Origin: Cryptomeria japonica
Taxonomy: Eukaryota > Streptophyta > Pinopsida > Cupressales > Cupressaceae
DNA: 64,000 nucleotides
NCBI RefSeq assembly: GCF_030272615.1
Contig: NC_081408.1
Location: 201,026,341-201,090,340, forward strand
Direction: 5' to 3'
Below are positions 9,901-22,568 of this stretch, one piece after another (position 1 is the first letter of the stretch; each line of letters starts with the position of its first letter). A program made the position numbers and the translations under genes. Below the pieces are notes generated by a model. The model was not told where the DNA came from, ran no database searches, and worked only from the letters and a program-made list of their open reading frames with translations.

Positions 9901-10415
9901 AGACATTTGTATGATATGGATAGGAAGCATAAATAAAATTATTAGGCAGACCTAATGTGTGAATTATAGGTCAAAGGTATATGTAAAGAACAGAGCAAGA
10001 ACCGGTACTGAATCTAGCATTGAAGATGCTATTGTAAAGCAGTACAGAATATTGGATTTGTATAATCCTCATTGTAAGTCAGTGTGACTTCTTATTGAGC
10101 AGTGTGCTCTAGGTAGTTGGCCTTCCTGCATGTGCAAGCCACTATTGTAAGTAATATTCTCTTATTGGCTAGTAAGTGAATATTGTGGGTCACAAATCCC
10201 ACCGAGGTTTTTCCCACACCAGGTTTCCTCGTTAAACATCTTGTGTTATGGTGTTCTTTTCATGTGGATGTTTTTGATTCTTTTAATTACATTAATTCTT
10301 GTATACCGGTATACTGTTACTTTATGTTCTGCATGTTCTGTCTCAAGAAAATCTCATTACCAGTCAGATACTGGTTCACCCCCCCCCCCTCTCAGTATCT
10401 GTGGGAACCCTAATA

Positions 10416-10711
10416 ATGAGAAGTGCCCTCTAGGTTGTTGGCCTTTTTGCATATGCAGACCCCATTCTAATTTTTCACAATACTACTATAGAGTATTCAT
10501 TTAATTGTGGGTAGGGTTTCCTACCATGGATTTTCCCTTTCCGGGTTTTCCACATCAAATATTGGTGTTATGTGTGTTGTTCTTTCATGTTATATTCTTC
10601 ATTGGGTTGTGCTCCAGGTTAAGGTTTATAATTTAATTGATTGGTGTTATTGATAGTAAAATAATTCAGCCCCCCCTCTCAGTTTATTGTTGGTATCAAT
10701 GCATTCCAACA
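10416..10711 (+). repeat. 5' LTR of A, second part
   Basis: Resumes the LTR broken at 3705, starting with the duplicated ATGAG. It matches the 3' portion of the H LTR (about 61494-61791), including TTGGCCTTTTTGCAT and the C-run before CTCTCAGTTTA. It ends CCAACA at 10711. Without the duplication, the two parts make an LTR of about 1,213 bp. Confidence 0.85.
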
Positions 10712-10713
10712 AT

Positions 10714-10725
10714 GGGTATCAGAGA
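10714..10725 (+). other. Degraded primer binding site of A
   Basis: GGGTATCAGAGA two bases after the LTR; two changes from TGGTATCAGAGC. Confidence 0.7.
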
Positions 10726-10766
10726 AAGGTCCTCTCTGCAAAAGCTTAACCACTTTAGGAGATCTG

Positions 10767-11812
10767 ATGGAAATTGCATCTAGTTCTACATTCAATCCTT
10801 ACCAGAAGGAGAGTTCCAAATTTGATGGTATAAATTACAAGATATGGAAGGAGCGAACGAAGATTCATCTTAGATGTCTTGGAGCTGAAGTTTGGTTGAT
10901 AGTGGAGAAAGGGTATATACCTCATGATCATAATTTTGGTACACCAACACCTGCCGATGAACAAAAGAGAGATGAAAATGATGTAAGAGAAAAATAAGCA
11001 TTATTGAGCACCCTATCTGATGAAAAGCTATTAAATTTAATAGGATTGGAGAATGCTAAGATGATCTAAATATAGCTTGAAACTCTTTATGAAGGTGACC
11101 AGTCTATGAAGATTGCTAAACTTGAAGGTTTCTAGGTAAGATATGAAACTTTGAAGATGGAACAAGATGAGAAGATAAGTTTTTTTATGGATAAGGTCAA
11201 TGAGATTGTCATGGGTATCAAATGTTGTGGCGAATCTGTTAATGAGGATGAGATAGTGTCAAAATTTCTAAGAGTTCTACCTCCAGCTTACAAGATGAAG
11301 GATATTGCTATCAATGAACTTCGGACAATGTCAAGTACACCTGTAACCAGAGATACACTACCTGGAAATCGAGTGCTTTTGAACTCGAAGAACTTGGAGA
11401 TCAGAGTGCTGCTAAAACTGAGACTGAATTTAGAGCATCTGCATCTGGTAAATAGAAGATAGATTGGAAAGATATGTATGCTAAGGATATGGAGGAAATT
11501 GAGAAAGAAGAAAGAGAGCTTGAAGAGCTGGAAGCCCTGATCACTAGAGGAATTCCTAAAGGACCAGCTGGAAGTAAGTATGAAGGAAAAGTCCCTTTTA
11601 AATGTTTTTCATGAAATAAAACTGGTCATTTTTCATCTAGATGTCCTAAAAGAGCTACTAGGAATCATGAAATATTTATGAATATTTATAAGCCTAATCC
11701 TGAATATTAGAGAAAACCTAGATTCAAAAGGAATAAGGATAAATCATGTTTTTATGCTAGTCATGATGATTATGGTAAATCTGATGATGATGATGATGAA
11801 CCTATGATTTGA
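10767..11812 (+). pseudogene. Gag of A (copia, SIRE-like)
   Basis: Starts MEIASSS at 10767. The N-terminal copia Gag domain is visible (FDGINYKIWKERTKIHLRCLG, residues ~19-39, then KIAKLEGF and VNEIVMGIKCCGES). Several stops interrupt it (10995, two near 11068, 11133), and a frameshift occurs near 11330. A CCHC knuckle at about 11603-11644 has lost its second Cys to a TGA codon. Gag forms the virus-like particle. The closest match in the window is H gag at 61847. Clearly non-functional. Confidence 0.8.
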
Positions 11813-13496
11813 TCCGGTAATGGATCTTCCTTCGATAAAGATTGGGTCTTTATTTCTATCAAGGATGATTCTTTAGAATCTATCATTGAAACAACATAGA
11901 CTGAGGAAAAGGCCTTGGCTGCTAAAATTAAAGAAAAGGATGAATGGGTTATAGACAGTGGTTACTTACATCACATGACTGGTAATAAAAGAAAGTTCTT
12001 ATCATTGCAAGAATTTGATGGTGGATTGGTCAGATTTGAAGACAACAAGGGCAAAGGAACAATATCACTAGATAGTAAGACTAATACTGGTAATGTTTAT
12101 TATATTGAAGGCTTAAAGAATAATATTTTGAGTGTAGGTTAGATGGTGGATAGGGGATTTCATTTCCAATTCAAGGATGGAAAATGGAAGATCATTAATA
12201 AATCTAGATTGGAGTTTTCTTTTAGAACTCAGACCGATGGTAATATTTTTCATTTGAACTCTAGTGAGAAGGCTTGCTTGATTGCTCATATTGATGAGAG
12301 TTAGTTATGGCATAAGAGGATGTGTCATGTTAATTTGGATTGCATAGTAAAGATCAGTTCAATACTAAATGTCAGAGATTTGCCGAAGATTATTAAACCG
12401 CATAATCTGGTATGTAGAGAATGTCAAATGGGTAAGCTAGTTAGAACTTCTTTCAAAAGTATACATGACAAATCTAATGAAGTTCTTGATCTTATTCATA
12501 CTGATTTGTGTGGACCAGCAAGGACTAAAAGTTTTCAAGGTGATAGATATTTTATGTTACTTATTGATGACTATTCTAGAATGATGTGGTTAGCATTTTT
12601 GAAAGAGAAATTTGAAGCTTTTGAGAAATTCAAAATATTTAAGGCTATGGTTGGGGCTGAGACATGAATGAAGATAAATTACTTAAGATCAGATCATGGT
12701 GGTGAGTTTACATTCTGGTGAGTTCAATAACTTTTGTGAAAGGAATGGTATTAGGAGATAATTTTCTACACCTAGAACAACACAACATAATGGATTAGTG
12801 GAAAGAAAGAACAAAACAATTTAGGATGTTGCAAGGACTATGATGATTGAAGCTAAATTACCTGATATCTATTGAAGAGAGGTTTTCAATACTACTATAT
12901 ACACTTTCAACAGAGTACATATTAAAGATGATACCGATAAGACTCCTTATGAATTATGGTTTGGTCATACTTCTACTATCAGATATTTCAATTTTTTTGG
13001 AAGCAAATGTTACATTAGAAGAGCTGATGCATTAAGAAAGTTTGATCCTAGAAGTGATGAAGGAATATTTTTGGGTTATTCTACTAAGAACAAAGAATAA
13101 GGATGTTATAACAAAATATTGAATAGGATACTGGAAAGCATAAATTTCAAGGTGGATGAGCATGGCAATCTTCAGATGAGAGCTTCTGATTATGGTTTGG
13201 AAGATGAATTTATCAGACTTGAACCAATAATGCAAGAATCAGTTCAAAACAATGAACCTGTGACTTTGGTAGCATCAAAAAATTCAACATTGATAGAGGA
13301 ACAACAAAATAAGTCAGCAAATAGAAAAAATTCAAAGACTCCCAGGTATGTAAAGCTAAATCATTCTAAAGATCAAATTATTGGAGATAAAATGAAAGTT
13401 GTGATGACTAGGAGAAGGTTAGTTGCTGAAGAGGTATGTTTAATTTCTCAAATTGAACCAAAATCTTTTATTGAAGCAAGTAAAGATGAAAATTAG
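11813..13496 (+). pseudogene. Pol of A: protease and integrase
   Basis: Aspartic protease at 11915-12142: WVIDSG with the catalytic Asp, HHMTGN, and the typical end NNILSVG. The integrase zinc-binding His/Cys region follows (HKRMCHV to CRECQMGK, about 12310-12430). The core has LIHTDLCGP (first Asp, ~12490), RSDHGGEF (second Asp, ~12690) and HNGLVERKNK (Glu, ~12785). The linker toward RT runs to about 13496. Stops and frameshifts separate the pieces (for example TGA near 12665). RT should begin next but is absent; after about 60 unrecognised bases the LTR of G starts. Confidence 0.8.
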
Positions 13497-13556
13497 TTAA
13501 AAGTAATACATCAGATCTTTGGGGTGTGTGTCCTTGGTTTCCTTGTGTTATAAACA

Positions 13557-16500
13557 TGTTGGTAAATAGATTTGTCCCTTGCTGAAATTGTAATATTTAT
13601 TCTCTCTGAACAGAAATATAACTCTTGTACTCCCCTTTATGAAAGAAAACAAATTACCAATAGTTGGATGAATTAATTAAAATCCATCCTCTACATTAGA
13701 GGTCAGCTCCCCATATGATTTGGAATGAATTTAATACACAAATGAAGTGTTGATACTTTTTACCAGAAATTGTGGAAAGGCTTTAGCATTCATCCATCAA
13801 CATAAAAGAATGGCTTCAAACTAAAACAAAGAAAATATTCTGAAAATTAAATAAAAGCTCACAGACTCTGATTCACACACATGTTCACTTTATAAATTCA
13901 GAGCATAGCAAATGCACAACAATATTGATGTCTAATAGATACTCTCTCATGCCTCACAGGACAAGGGGGATCAACACAACTCAATCCACAATGAATCTAC
14001 TAACAATTAATGGTAACCATGAATTCAGAAAAACATAGAAATGACTGATCATAAAATGCTATCATGCCCATAGCATATTTCTCAAGAAAGATTGCTAATA
14101 TTTAAACATGTAGTCTCATAGACTGCACATCATAACATCTTAGTGATAAATCACTCATTCCAGTCTAAAGCAATTCATAGAAAAAAAACAAAAAGAAAAT
14201 GGATATTGTCTGCTAATCAAAAAATCATAGTTTTTCAGACCTTAACATAAACAAGCTTTCCAACTTAAGTAGCCTCCAGGGTCATCATATTTGCATAACA
14301 AATTTAAACTTTACTTTAACCAAAGGTTAAAGAAATCATTTTCTAAAACAGGAAAGAAAAACTAAAACAACAACCACTGTGAGGTTAACAACTCATTATT
14401 GGATTAATCATGATTCCACTATGGCAGAAGAAGTTATTGATTTGTCTTGCTTTGTCGCAAAACCACGCCATTCCAAGTGTGCCATCGAGAAGTTTAGGAT
14501 GACCTAAAAATAAGCAAGTCTGATGCACTGAATTCTTTGCTTCAACACCTCCTTGTCCATGTTCACTTGTGCCACCCTTGCCTTGTTTGCCTCCAAATGA
14601 TCAGAATAGACCATGAGCATTGATAAGATCCTATCCACCTTTGAGAAGTCATCTATGGTCAAGGATTTTGTCATCTGGATGAATTGTATTCTTTCCTAAA
14701 AAGTTTTGGTCATATTTGTGGCTACTTCAATTGTCTTAGCATCATCTTTCATGAGTTGGATGTCAATGCACTTGAGATCCTTCTGCATTGTATCAATTAA
14801 GTCTGTCAATCCTCTAAGAAGTTTAGTGGACTCTTCATGGTCCTATTTAATGATTGAGTTACACCATGCCACATTCTTCTTTGATACATACAATACATTA
14901 TCATCCATATTTTCTACTAGTTTTTCAGCTAAGAACTTCATCACTCCGTATTTCTGTATGTCATTCATCTATGCAAGAACTACCACCCATTTGATTATTT
15001 CTTTCTCCCAAGCCATAGTCTCTAGCTCCAATTCCTTACTCACAGTCTCAACATCCTTATAAAAATTCACCAGATTGACAATGTATTCTGATCCCTATTG
15101 TATTATAAGATCCAACCATTTATTGAACATCTCTGTGACTATCCTATTCCTTTGAACCTGATCCAACATTTTCTGATTGGCCGGAGATTTGAGATCAAAT
15201 GATACTAGTATCCGTGACAATAGTTAGGGATTTGTATTATGGATGGCATTGATATACTCTGCCATCTGAGTGATGACTTTCTTCAATTCCCTTTTATCTT
15301 TCTCATATTTCCATGTTCTAGAAATTATCCTCTTTGTGGATGACTCCAAATGCTTAACATCTACGACATGCGAAGCAACTCCCAGATCTATATTTTAAAC
15401 TGTAAAGTCCTCCTTAGTAGCTTTGTCTGCATCTCTCTCTGGAATTGGTTTGGCTATCTCAGTTGTCCAGTGACCTATTGCTTCATCCACTTCAAGCATT
15501 TTCCATGTCTTGAGTCTTTTTGGCTTTGATACCTTTCCTAGATATTTGATGACCATGTCTTCCATAGGGATTGTAATTGGCACTACACTTCGTTTCTTTC
15601 CAACAACAACTTCCAACCATCATGGTGTCTTCATAGGCTCTTTAGGTGGAGGAGATGTTTGTATATCTGATGAATTGACAATAACTAGGGTGTTCATGGG
15701 GTCTTTCTTGCTCTCCACTTCTTTACCCATGTCCATTTCCTACATCACGGGTTAATCAAAATCTTGTTGATCCATTGTTGCCTCTATCTCTTCACTAAGG
15801 TCTAGGTCCACAAAAGTCTATTTCAAAATTGGGTCTCTACTCTTTTTCTTACTCTTGGACCGAGTTACTTGAGTGACTGTGGAACCTGATGGTGACCTCG
15901 TTGATCTCCTAGGTTGGATTTTCTCAACAATAGGCCTTGAAACACCTGCAACATTAACAATTTCATTAGTGGAAGAAATGGAAAATTGAGTCACAATGTG
16001 TGGATCAACTCTTAGTTCATGTGAGGATATGAGTGATCCCTTCTTAAACTTTTGATTTCTCAACCATCTCTCTGTTCTTCTCACAACATTGAAAGTTCTA
16101 TCTTGAACATTGTCATCCTCCTTTTTATTCCAATCAATCTCTGTAATTGGATTTCCTTGAATCTCTGTGACGAATTCAAGGTCTAAAATATCTTCCCCTG
16201 TATCCTCCTGTACTCCAGATATAGTGATTGGAAGCTTCATGGTGATTATTTGTTGCAAAGTGAACCTTGACCACAGTCTTCTTCTTACCTCTTATTCGTC
16301 AATGAAATTCTCCTAGTAATCCTCCAACTAAGGTGCATGACAAAAATGGTTTTTCATATTTAGATTTTTAATGGTACGACCTCTACTATCAAACTTACGT
16401 CTTGCCATATATGGCTGCAGGTTCATCCTCTTGAATTCCAATTCCAGGTTCAGAGTGTCAGATATGGATTTGTAGCTGTAGTATCCAAGTTCAATAGGGA

Positions 16501-18629
16501 ATACAACTCTAGACTCACCCTTTTCCCCCAATCTCTTAGCAATGTAAGCTAGCTGGCTACTCACCTCTATAAGTACATAGTTGTCAAAGGTATACCTAGG
16601 CAACTTGAATGGTTGACTCTCAAAACCACCTACCCATAGGTAAGTGAACCTGGGAAATTGAATAAAGAAGCTACCGTATATGCTTATGAACTCCATTGCT
16701 TCAATAGACATTCTCCTATTCACATCCCCTTGGAGCTCAAAAGCAAGTCTTCCAGCGAAGACACCTTTCCATCTATCAATTTGCTCCACATGGTTTTTCT
16801 GCTATAACAGAGGATAATAATTATAGACCTTCATCCCATCTACCAAAGGTTCATTAAGAAAACCAGGCCAATCCCTTGTACAAGCTAGTATCTAGAAAAG
16901 ATAAGAAGACATATAAAAAATTGATATTCCCACAAAGTTACTCAACCCTTCATGAAGTCTTTCCATAATTACCTAAGCCCAATCAAGATACCTATCACCA
17001 GATAACAACACCTGAATGAAAAAGTACATCCAATCTTCCCAGTAGAAAGAATGTGAGTTTCCCTTCACCCGATTCAGAAGTATCACAACATCCTACACTT
17101 TTGTGATGAAGTGCTCTCTAGTCAGGGGCTTTGGTAGCCACGACCCTCCATTCTGAACATTTAGGAGCCAATTCCTAGCAATCACACTCTTGTACTTACT
17201 TTTCTTCTCTGAGAAATAGGCATATGAGTTCCCAATGGTCCAATCCTCATATAAATCCTTGTGTGGGATTCCCATTGCCACCATTACTATTTATCTATTG
17301 ATACTGACTTGCAGCTCACCATTACTAGTTTTGATGCATTTGTTCTCTGTAGCTTACCTATTCATGCAATCAATTACCAAATCTAGACATGGTGCAATAA
17401 GCAGAAACACAACAGCTTCAAAAGGTCCACTTTTTACTATTTTCTCCATCATTGAACAAATTTGAGGGTTCTTGGCTCTCTCTAAGAAATCTCCTAAATT
17501 AGCATGAGCCAAGGAAGTATCTTCTAGCTCTAGTAATATGCTCACTAGACACGAGGTCCGACTAAGGTTTGGCAATATCGGCCTCATACTGCCTATCTAT
17601 ACTTCTAACCAAGAAATTCTAAAACAAGGCATAATTTTACTCCAGCAATTTAAAGATTTTCTTCCTATATCGATAAATCTTCAGAACTTAAAGAAACACA
17701 GTGTAAGAGGAATCATCTGAACTTACCCATTACCACCATGAAAACTAGAAACCTTCTCAATAAATCAGAGTTGATTTTACCTTCAGCGCCTCCAATTTGC
17801 TCAACTATAGCAGCTGCAACCCTTACAAACTATGGGAATGAATTCATACATTCCTTTTGAATAGACAGAAAAATATCAAGAAAGCCACACATGCTTCATA
17901 ATGATTCACTTAAGAGTGCAAAGTAATAGTGAAATGACTAAAAATCTAACACTTTCTTAATCACCCATCACTTTCAAATAAATAATTGATGCACTCATGA
18001 TTACTTTCTATATCTATAATTTTAAACTACTGAATATTGGGAATATTCCTTCTTGCTACACCACTTTCATTATCAAAAAAAGCCTTAGAATCATTTTTGA
18101 AGTGAACTTATGGACCTTGAACCATTTCACAAAGAGGTCAATGGGTCAAGTTTATTTAGGAAGTACAACAATGAACAAGCGGCACAAAACAATACCGGGA
18201 ACAAGAAACAACAATTATTATTAAGCAGGAGCCTTGAACCATTGAACCGCTTGTACCATTCAAACCTTATGAAAATTGGTTCAAAGTTCTAGTTTGCAAA
18301 CTGACTTAAAACATATAGATATCCGCTCATTACGTTGCCATGACTCACAAAAGACATTTTGAACCTTGAACCAAAAAAAGGGTTCACGCGTTCAAAATTC
18401 AAAATGTATAACAATAATGCACTTTCTTTTGTGAAGACAAAGCCCGCTAATGACTTTTTTTCTAAAATGCACTTTGAACCTTGAACCTATTGAACTTTTT
18501 TTTTAGAAAGAGTCCAACGACTTAGGCTCAAACACGAAGGAGAACAAAAGACCCGACAGAAATAAAGGCACAATAAGGCAATGCATAGGTATGAACATTC
18601 AAAATGGAAAATTGTAGGGGAGGCTAACA
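13557..18629 (-). repeat. 3' LTR of G (5,073 bp)
   Basis: On the plus strand it starts TGTTGGTAAATAG and ends GGGGAGGCTAACA. It aligns piecewise with the four right-hand segments. The large size comes from a 1,059-codon open frame inside it (17587-14408). About 1,040 bases upstream of that frame are left for U3 and leader, and about 850 downstream. Confidence 0.9.
14408..17587 (-). pseudogene. LTR-encoded ORF of G, copy 1 (1,059 codons, unknown)
   Basis: One minus-strand frame from ATG 17587 to TGA 14410-14408, with no net frameshift but about 19 stops, mostly TAG or TAA. The second LTR copy shares the start, the TAG four codons upstream and the final TGA, so the frame is ancestral. Landmarks: AMGIPHKDLYEDW (~residues 103-115), EQIDRWKGVFAGRLAFELQG (~267), FTYLWVGGFE (~311), QQIITMKLP (~445), VVRRTERWLRNQKFKKGS (~500), a basic SKSKKKSR stretch (~580), then a helical, charged C-terminal third. 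There are no RT, integrase, protease or zinc-knuckle motifs. I do not recognise the family. At 16328-16330 this copy has TAG where copy 2 has CAG (35078-35080). Confidence 0.8.
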
Positions 18630-18829
18630 TCAGCTCTGACTGGGGACTAGGACTATGAAGGAACTAGATATGATCTCCAATATCTCTAGTTTGGCAAGAA
18701 GTCTTTATTTATAGACCCAAAGAGAAACAAAAACAGATAAGAAAAACACAACAACTAATCAAACCAAAACACTATATACAAAACCATGAGGGACTCTTGT
18801 TTACAATTGCTATAATTTCAAATCCTAGC

Positions 18830-20140
18830 CATTATAGGTCAAGGGAAGGGCTGAACCATCTTGATACACAATTTTGAAAGAGTTAGGACCTTTTACCTCA
18901 TGAATCACAAACGGTCCCTTCCACAATGATTCACACTTCATATGTGCCCCTTTTGGCTCTCTTCTTCTATCCTAGAGCAAAACTTGATCACCTAGCATGA
19001 ATTTCTGCGACCCGGCCTGCTTGTCAAATATCTTCTTCACCCTCATCTAATGCTCTATTATCTAGTCTACTAATTTATCTCTTTCTTCATCAACCCTCAT
19101 CAAATGCATAATCTATTTTTCCAGAGAATCCTAAAAATAAGCGTCCTTGATGACAGCCTATAACTTGGTAGTTGCAAGTTCCAGGGGAAGCACTACCTAA
19201 TCCCCTACGCCATATACCAATTCAAAAGGTGACATCCCAATAGCCCTCTTTGGTGATGTACGATCAAACCAAAGAGCTTCACATAATTTTTTATGCCAAT
19301 CTTTGAAGTTTTCACTCACTAATTTCTTCATGATATTTATAAGGTTTTTATTGTTGGATTTAGCTTGATCATTTCCTTGAGGATAATAATCAGAAGAGTG
19401 AGTGAGGGATATCCCATGATGATAGAAGAATAATGAAATCTCAGTAGAAGAGAAATTAGTGGCATTATTAGCCACAATTTTTAGTAGAACTCTTAATCGA
19501 ACCAAGATATTCTCCTTCATAAAGTTACAAACAACCTTAGAAGATGTTTTCCATACCGGAATGGCTTCCACCCATTTAGTAAAATAGTTTGTAGCTGTCA
19601 ATATATGTGTATGCCCTACACTTGAATTAGGCATCATATGACCTATAAAATCCAAACCCCATTGTTTGAATGGTTCACCCACAATCACAGGTCAGAGCAG
19701 TAATGCTGCAAGCTGTGACTTATCTGTGAACAACTTAAATTTCTCACAATTGGCTACCCATACATACGCATCTTTGAACATCCTTGGCCAATAATAACAA
19801 TTCCTCAAAATATTTTAAGCAATTATTGTTGATGAAAAATGGTTGCCGCAGTCTTCATCATAAAAAATTTTCAACAGAGACTCTTGAAGCGATTTATCTA
19901 CACAACACCTTTTACATAATACATCATTAAAAATGACGTATTTGGCAGCTTTTAATCTCAATTTTCTTTTTTCTTTTAAAGAAAGATGTATTGGTAAATC
20001 TCCATAGGTCAAGTAGTAGGCAACATCTGCAAACCAAGAATCCCGAAGACCAAAAAACAAGACTAAGGGAAATTCCTCTGTCAGTTCCTTGTTACTCTTA
20101 GCAGTTAACTTGCACAAACCCTGTCCTCTTACCAATTTTG
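18830..20140 (-). pseudogene. Integrase of G
   Basis: Runs right to left in one frame. The N-terminal zinc-binding region is near 19810-19740 (NCYYWPRMFKDA, then a degraded Cys pair). The core is at 19688-19197: WGLDFIGHM with the first Asp, a second-Asp site changed to Asn (VANNATNF), and the Glu site changed to Lys (GNDQAKSNNK). A C-terminal part with SQKFMLGDQVLL and GPFVIHEV ends near 18830. No chromodomain is seen. Integrase would join cDNA to host DNA; two of the three catalytic residues are lost, so it is inactive. About 200 bases without features separate it from the 3' LTR, and the LTR-adjacent PPT is weak. Confidence 0.8.
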
Positions 20141-20686
20141 TGGGATTAATATCTAAATTGAACTCTTGAATTTTGACACCTAGGAGGCTCTATTATTCAT
20201 TCCTATATCTTGTTGTGTCAATATGCTCTTGACTATAGAATGAGGCACATAAACAATGGCATGGGAATGGAGAATATAGTAACTAAATTACTTTACAGCC
20301 TTCACAACCACATATGCTTGTTTTTCCATTAGTGAATATTTCAATTAATGCTTTTTCAATGGTACACTCATGAATGATATTGGGACTTCTTCATTACCTT
20401 CATTCTTCTGTAATAAAATTCATGACATAGTATGTTCCGAGACATAATAGTAAATATGAAAATCCTTCTTAAAATTAGGATTAACCTAAACAGACGCATG
20501 ACCAATTGCATTCTTTATTGATTCAAACGCTTTCTTCCCTTCCTCATTCCATTTAAAAGCTTGTTTTTCACTCATAAAATTCATAATATACCTAGTAGTC
20601 TCTACAAAATCTAGGATAAACGTCCTTAGAAAATTTACCTATCCAAAGAAGGATCTAACGACATTTCTATTTGATGGTAGACTTAG
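20141..20686 (-). pseudogene. Ty3-type RNase H of G
   Basis: Follows RT in the usual place. Visible: AFKWNEEGKKAFESIK (tether, ~20560), then DFHIYYYVSEHTMSWIL, in which the usual Asp-Ala of the active site is altered, then SLMEKQAYVVVKAVK and RGQGL before integrase. Several stops and one or more frame changes relative to RT. This is the second RNase H-like domain in G (the other is at 21885-22275). Confidence 0.7.
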
Positions 20687-21283
20687 CTATTGAATTGTTT
20701 TTACCCTTTCAGGGTCTATTCTCACTCCTTCCTTAGAAACAATATGGCCAAGTAACTTACTGTCTGTCACTGCAAATATTGACTTCTTTAGGTTTAAGGA
20801 CACCCCATGCTCACAGAACCTCTGTAACACTTGTCTCAGATCCCTCAGGTGATGTTTTCTTCTTTTTAAGAAAACTGTTAAATCATCTAGATACACAACA
20901 ATTATCTTATCCTTCAAATGACCAAAGGACAAATCCATAGCATGCTGAAATGTCACTCCTGCATTGATCAAACCAAATGGCATTCAGTTATAAGCAAACG
21001 TACCCCAGGGAGTAATAAAGGCAATCTTATGTTGATCACCTTCCTGAACACTGATCTGATTGTAACCCAAAAATCCATCAAGTATGGACATCATCTCTAA
21101 ACCTAAAACTGTTTGTAAAATGTGGTCCATGGCTGGTAATGGATAGTTATCTTTTAGGCTAGCTTGATTTAGATTTCTAAAATCTATACAGATCTTTATT
21201 TCTCCATTTTTCTTCCTAATAGGAACAATATTATCTATCCATGTAGAATGATGGATGGGGTATATAATCCTAGCCTTTAACAT
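20687..21283 (-). pseudogene. Reverse transcriptase of G
   Basis: Minus-strand RT in one frame with a stop near 20984. Motifs: IVPIRKKNGEIKICIDFRNL, KDNYPLPAMDHIL, SILDGFLGYNQI, ITPWGTFAYN, MPFGLINAGVTFQ, VVYLDDLTVF (catalytic YLDD), LLGHIVSKEGVRIDPERV. The SxLDG-xGYNQI and TPWGTFAY wording is typical of the non-chromovirus Tat/Athila side of plant Ty3/gypsy. An upstream RT leader with FKDVFAWFYDDL lies near 21420. RT copies the element RNA into cDNA in the virus-like particle. Confidence 0.85.
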
Positions 21284-21884
21284 TTTATCTACCTCCTGAA
21301 ATATGCCCTCAACTACTTTAGGATTGAAACTTCTAAGCTTTTGTCAAAAAGGACTTACTCCAAGTTTCAGAGGAATTTGATGTTGCAATTTTCCCTCTCT
21401 AAAATTCTTTAGATCATCATAGAACCAAGCAAACACATCCTTGAACTCCAACAAGAGACTAATGAACCTCTCTTTTTCTACAGGCATACAATATTTTCCC
21501 AGATTGATATATTTAGGTTCATCCTCAGTACTGATGTTAATCCTTTCATAATCTTCATAATCCTAAACTTTAGGGGATTTGTCGCCTTTTCTTTTCTTGT
21601 AGGAATCATGACGATCAAATAGATGCTCTAATTAAACCAACCCTTTAGGGATCTTGTTACCTTTTAATTGTATAACTCTATCACTCAACTCCTTGGCTCG
21701 TTCTAGTGAAAATTCTTTACACTCTGCATCTAAACCTTCAAAATATGTAGCAGAAAATGTTTCTACACTTTGCATAAAATTATTAATTTATTTGTCATTT
21801 TCAAACACTTGCCAGAACATAGAGTTATCTGGGACACTAGGCCAATACTAACTCTACTCTATAGATATCATCAACAAATTCAGG

Positions 21885-22275
21885 ATGTGGAACCAGTAAG
21901 GAGGCTGACACGGCTAACAAATCTTCTTTTGAATTCAATTATCTAGGTATAGCCCCAATGAAGAATGCATCAAAATCTTCAATTTCATCCCAAACTCTAT
22001 TTTGATAGTGTTTCAACCTTTCATTTTTTACATTAAACAACCCTCTCAACTATTTTACAATCAATTCAGCATCTCCTCTAACTCACAGGAGTTTTACTCC
22101 CAGTCTCTTAGCTTTGGTTAAACCTAACAACAAAGCATCATACTCAGCCGTATTGTTGGTGATTTTGAATTCCAATTTAAAAGAAAAAGGAATATGATTT
22201 CCGAAAGGAAGAATTAACACTATCCCTCAACTTGAGCGTGATGTTGCACAACTTTAGTCAAACTCCATTAACCAC
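21885..22275 (-). pseudogene. Extra RNase H-like domain of G, upstream of RT
   Basis: Between protease and RT, in the gag-protease frame. MEFD (~22265) fits the first catalytic Asp; the next codons contain a stop. GIVLILPFGN follows, then KITNNTAEYDALLLGL (~22150) carries the catalytic Glu and GDAELIVK (~22080) an Asp. VSASLLVPHPEF is near the end. TNNxAEYxALLxGL is the signature of the archaeal-type RNase H acquired by Tat-lineage plant elements. There it is usually described after RT-RNase H; here it precedes RT. Confidence 0.7.
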
Positions 22276-22568
22276 AGGCTTTCTTCTCCCTTAGGCTGTG
22301 ATGGATCTCCCACTACCTCATTATCAGACAAAATCATGTAGTTTCCAAATTGACATTCATGATACAAAATTTGAGCTCTTGGATCATCAGAAGGGAAAAT
22401 AGTGAATTTAGACTTTGGTTCAGGCTGCAGAATGACTCGTTTTCCAATAGGAATTGTGGCTTAAGACCAATCCATTTTAATTTAACCTCCTAAATCTCCA
22501 CATAATGTATAACTTAGCAACATGCCATAGCTAGCTAGGATGTGAGCTATCAAAATAGTCAACTTAAA

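Larger units (their letters stand above)
3706..10415 (+). mobile_element. Element B: pol-less two-ORF LTR retrotransposon
   Basis: Complete element of 6,710 bp in the 5' LTR of A, with perfect target duplication ATGAG at 3701-3705 and 10416-10420. Order: 5' LTR, initiator-Met PBS, ORF1 (coiled coil plus four CCHC knuckles), spacer with TATA box, ORF2 (about 1,070 codons), PPT1, PPT2, 3' LTR. No protease, integrase, RT or RNase H motif is found between the LTRs in any frame, so B is non-autonomous. F is its closest relative by LTR sequence; D and C have the same gene order. Confidence 0.9.
9524..10415 (+). repeat. 3' LTR of B
   Basis: 892 bp starting TGTTGGCATATGGAC and ending CCCTAATA, followed by the right target duplication ATGAG. 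It differs from the 5' LTR at scattered single bases. Confidence 0.9.

Noticed and set aside
14706-15062. 118-codon plus-strand ORF
   Set aside because: Antisense shadow of the LTR-encoded ORF of G; no coding features.
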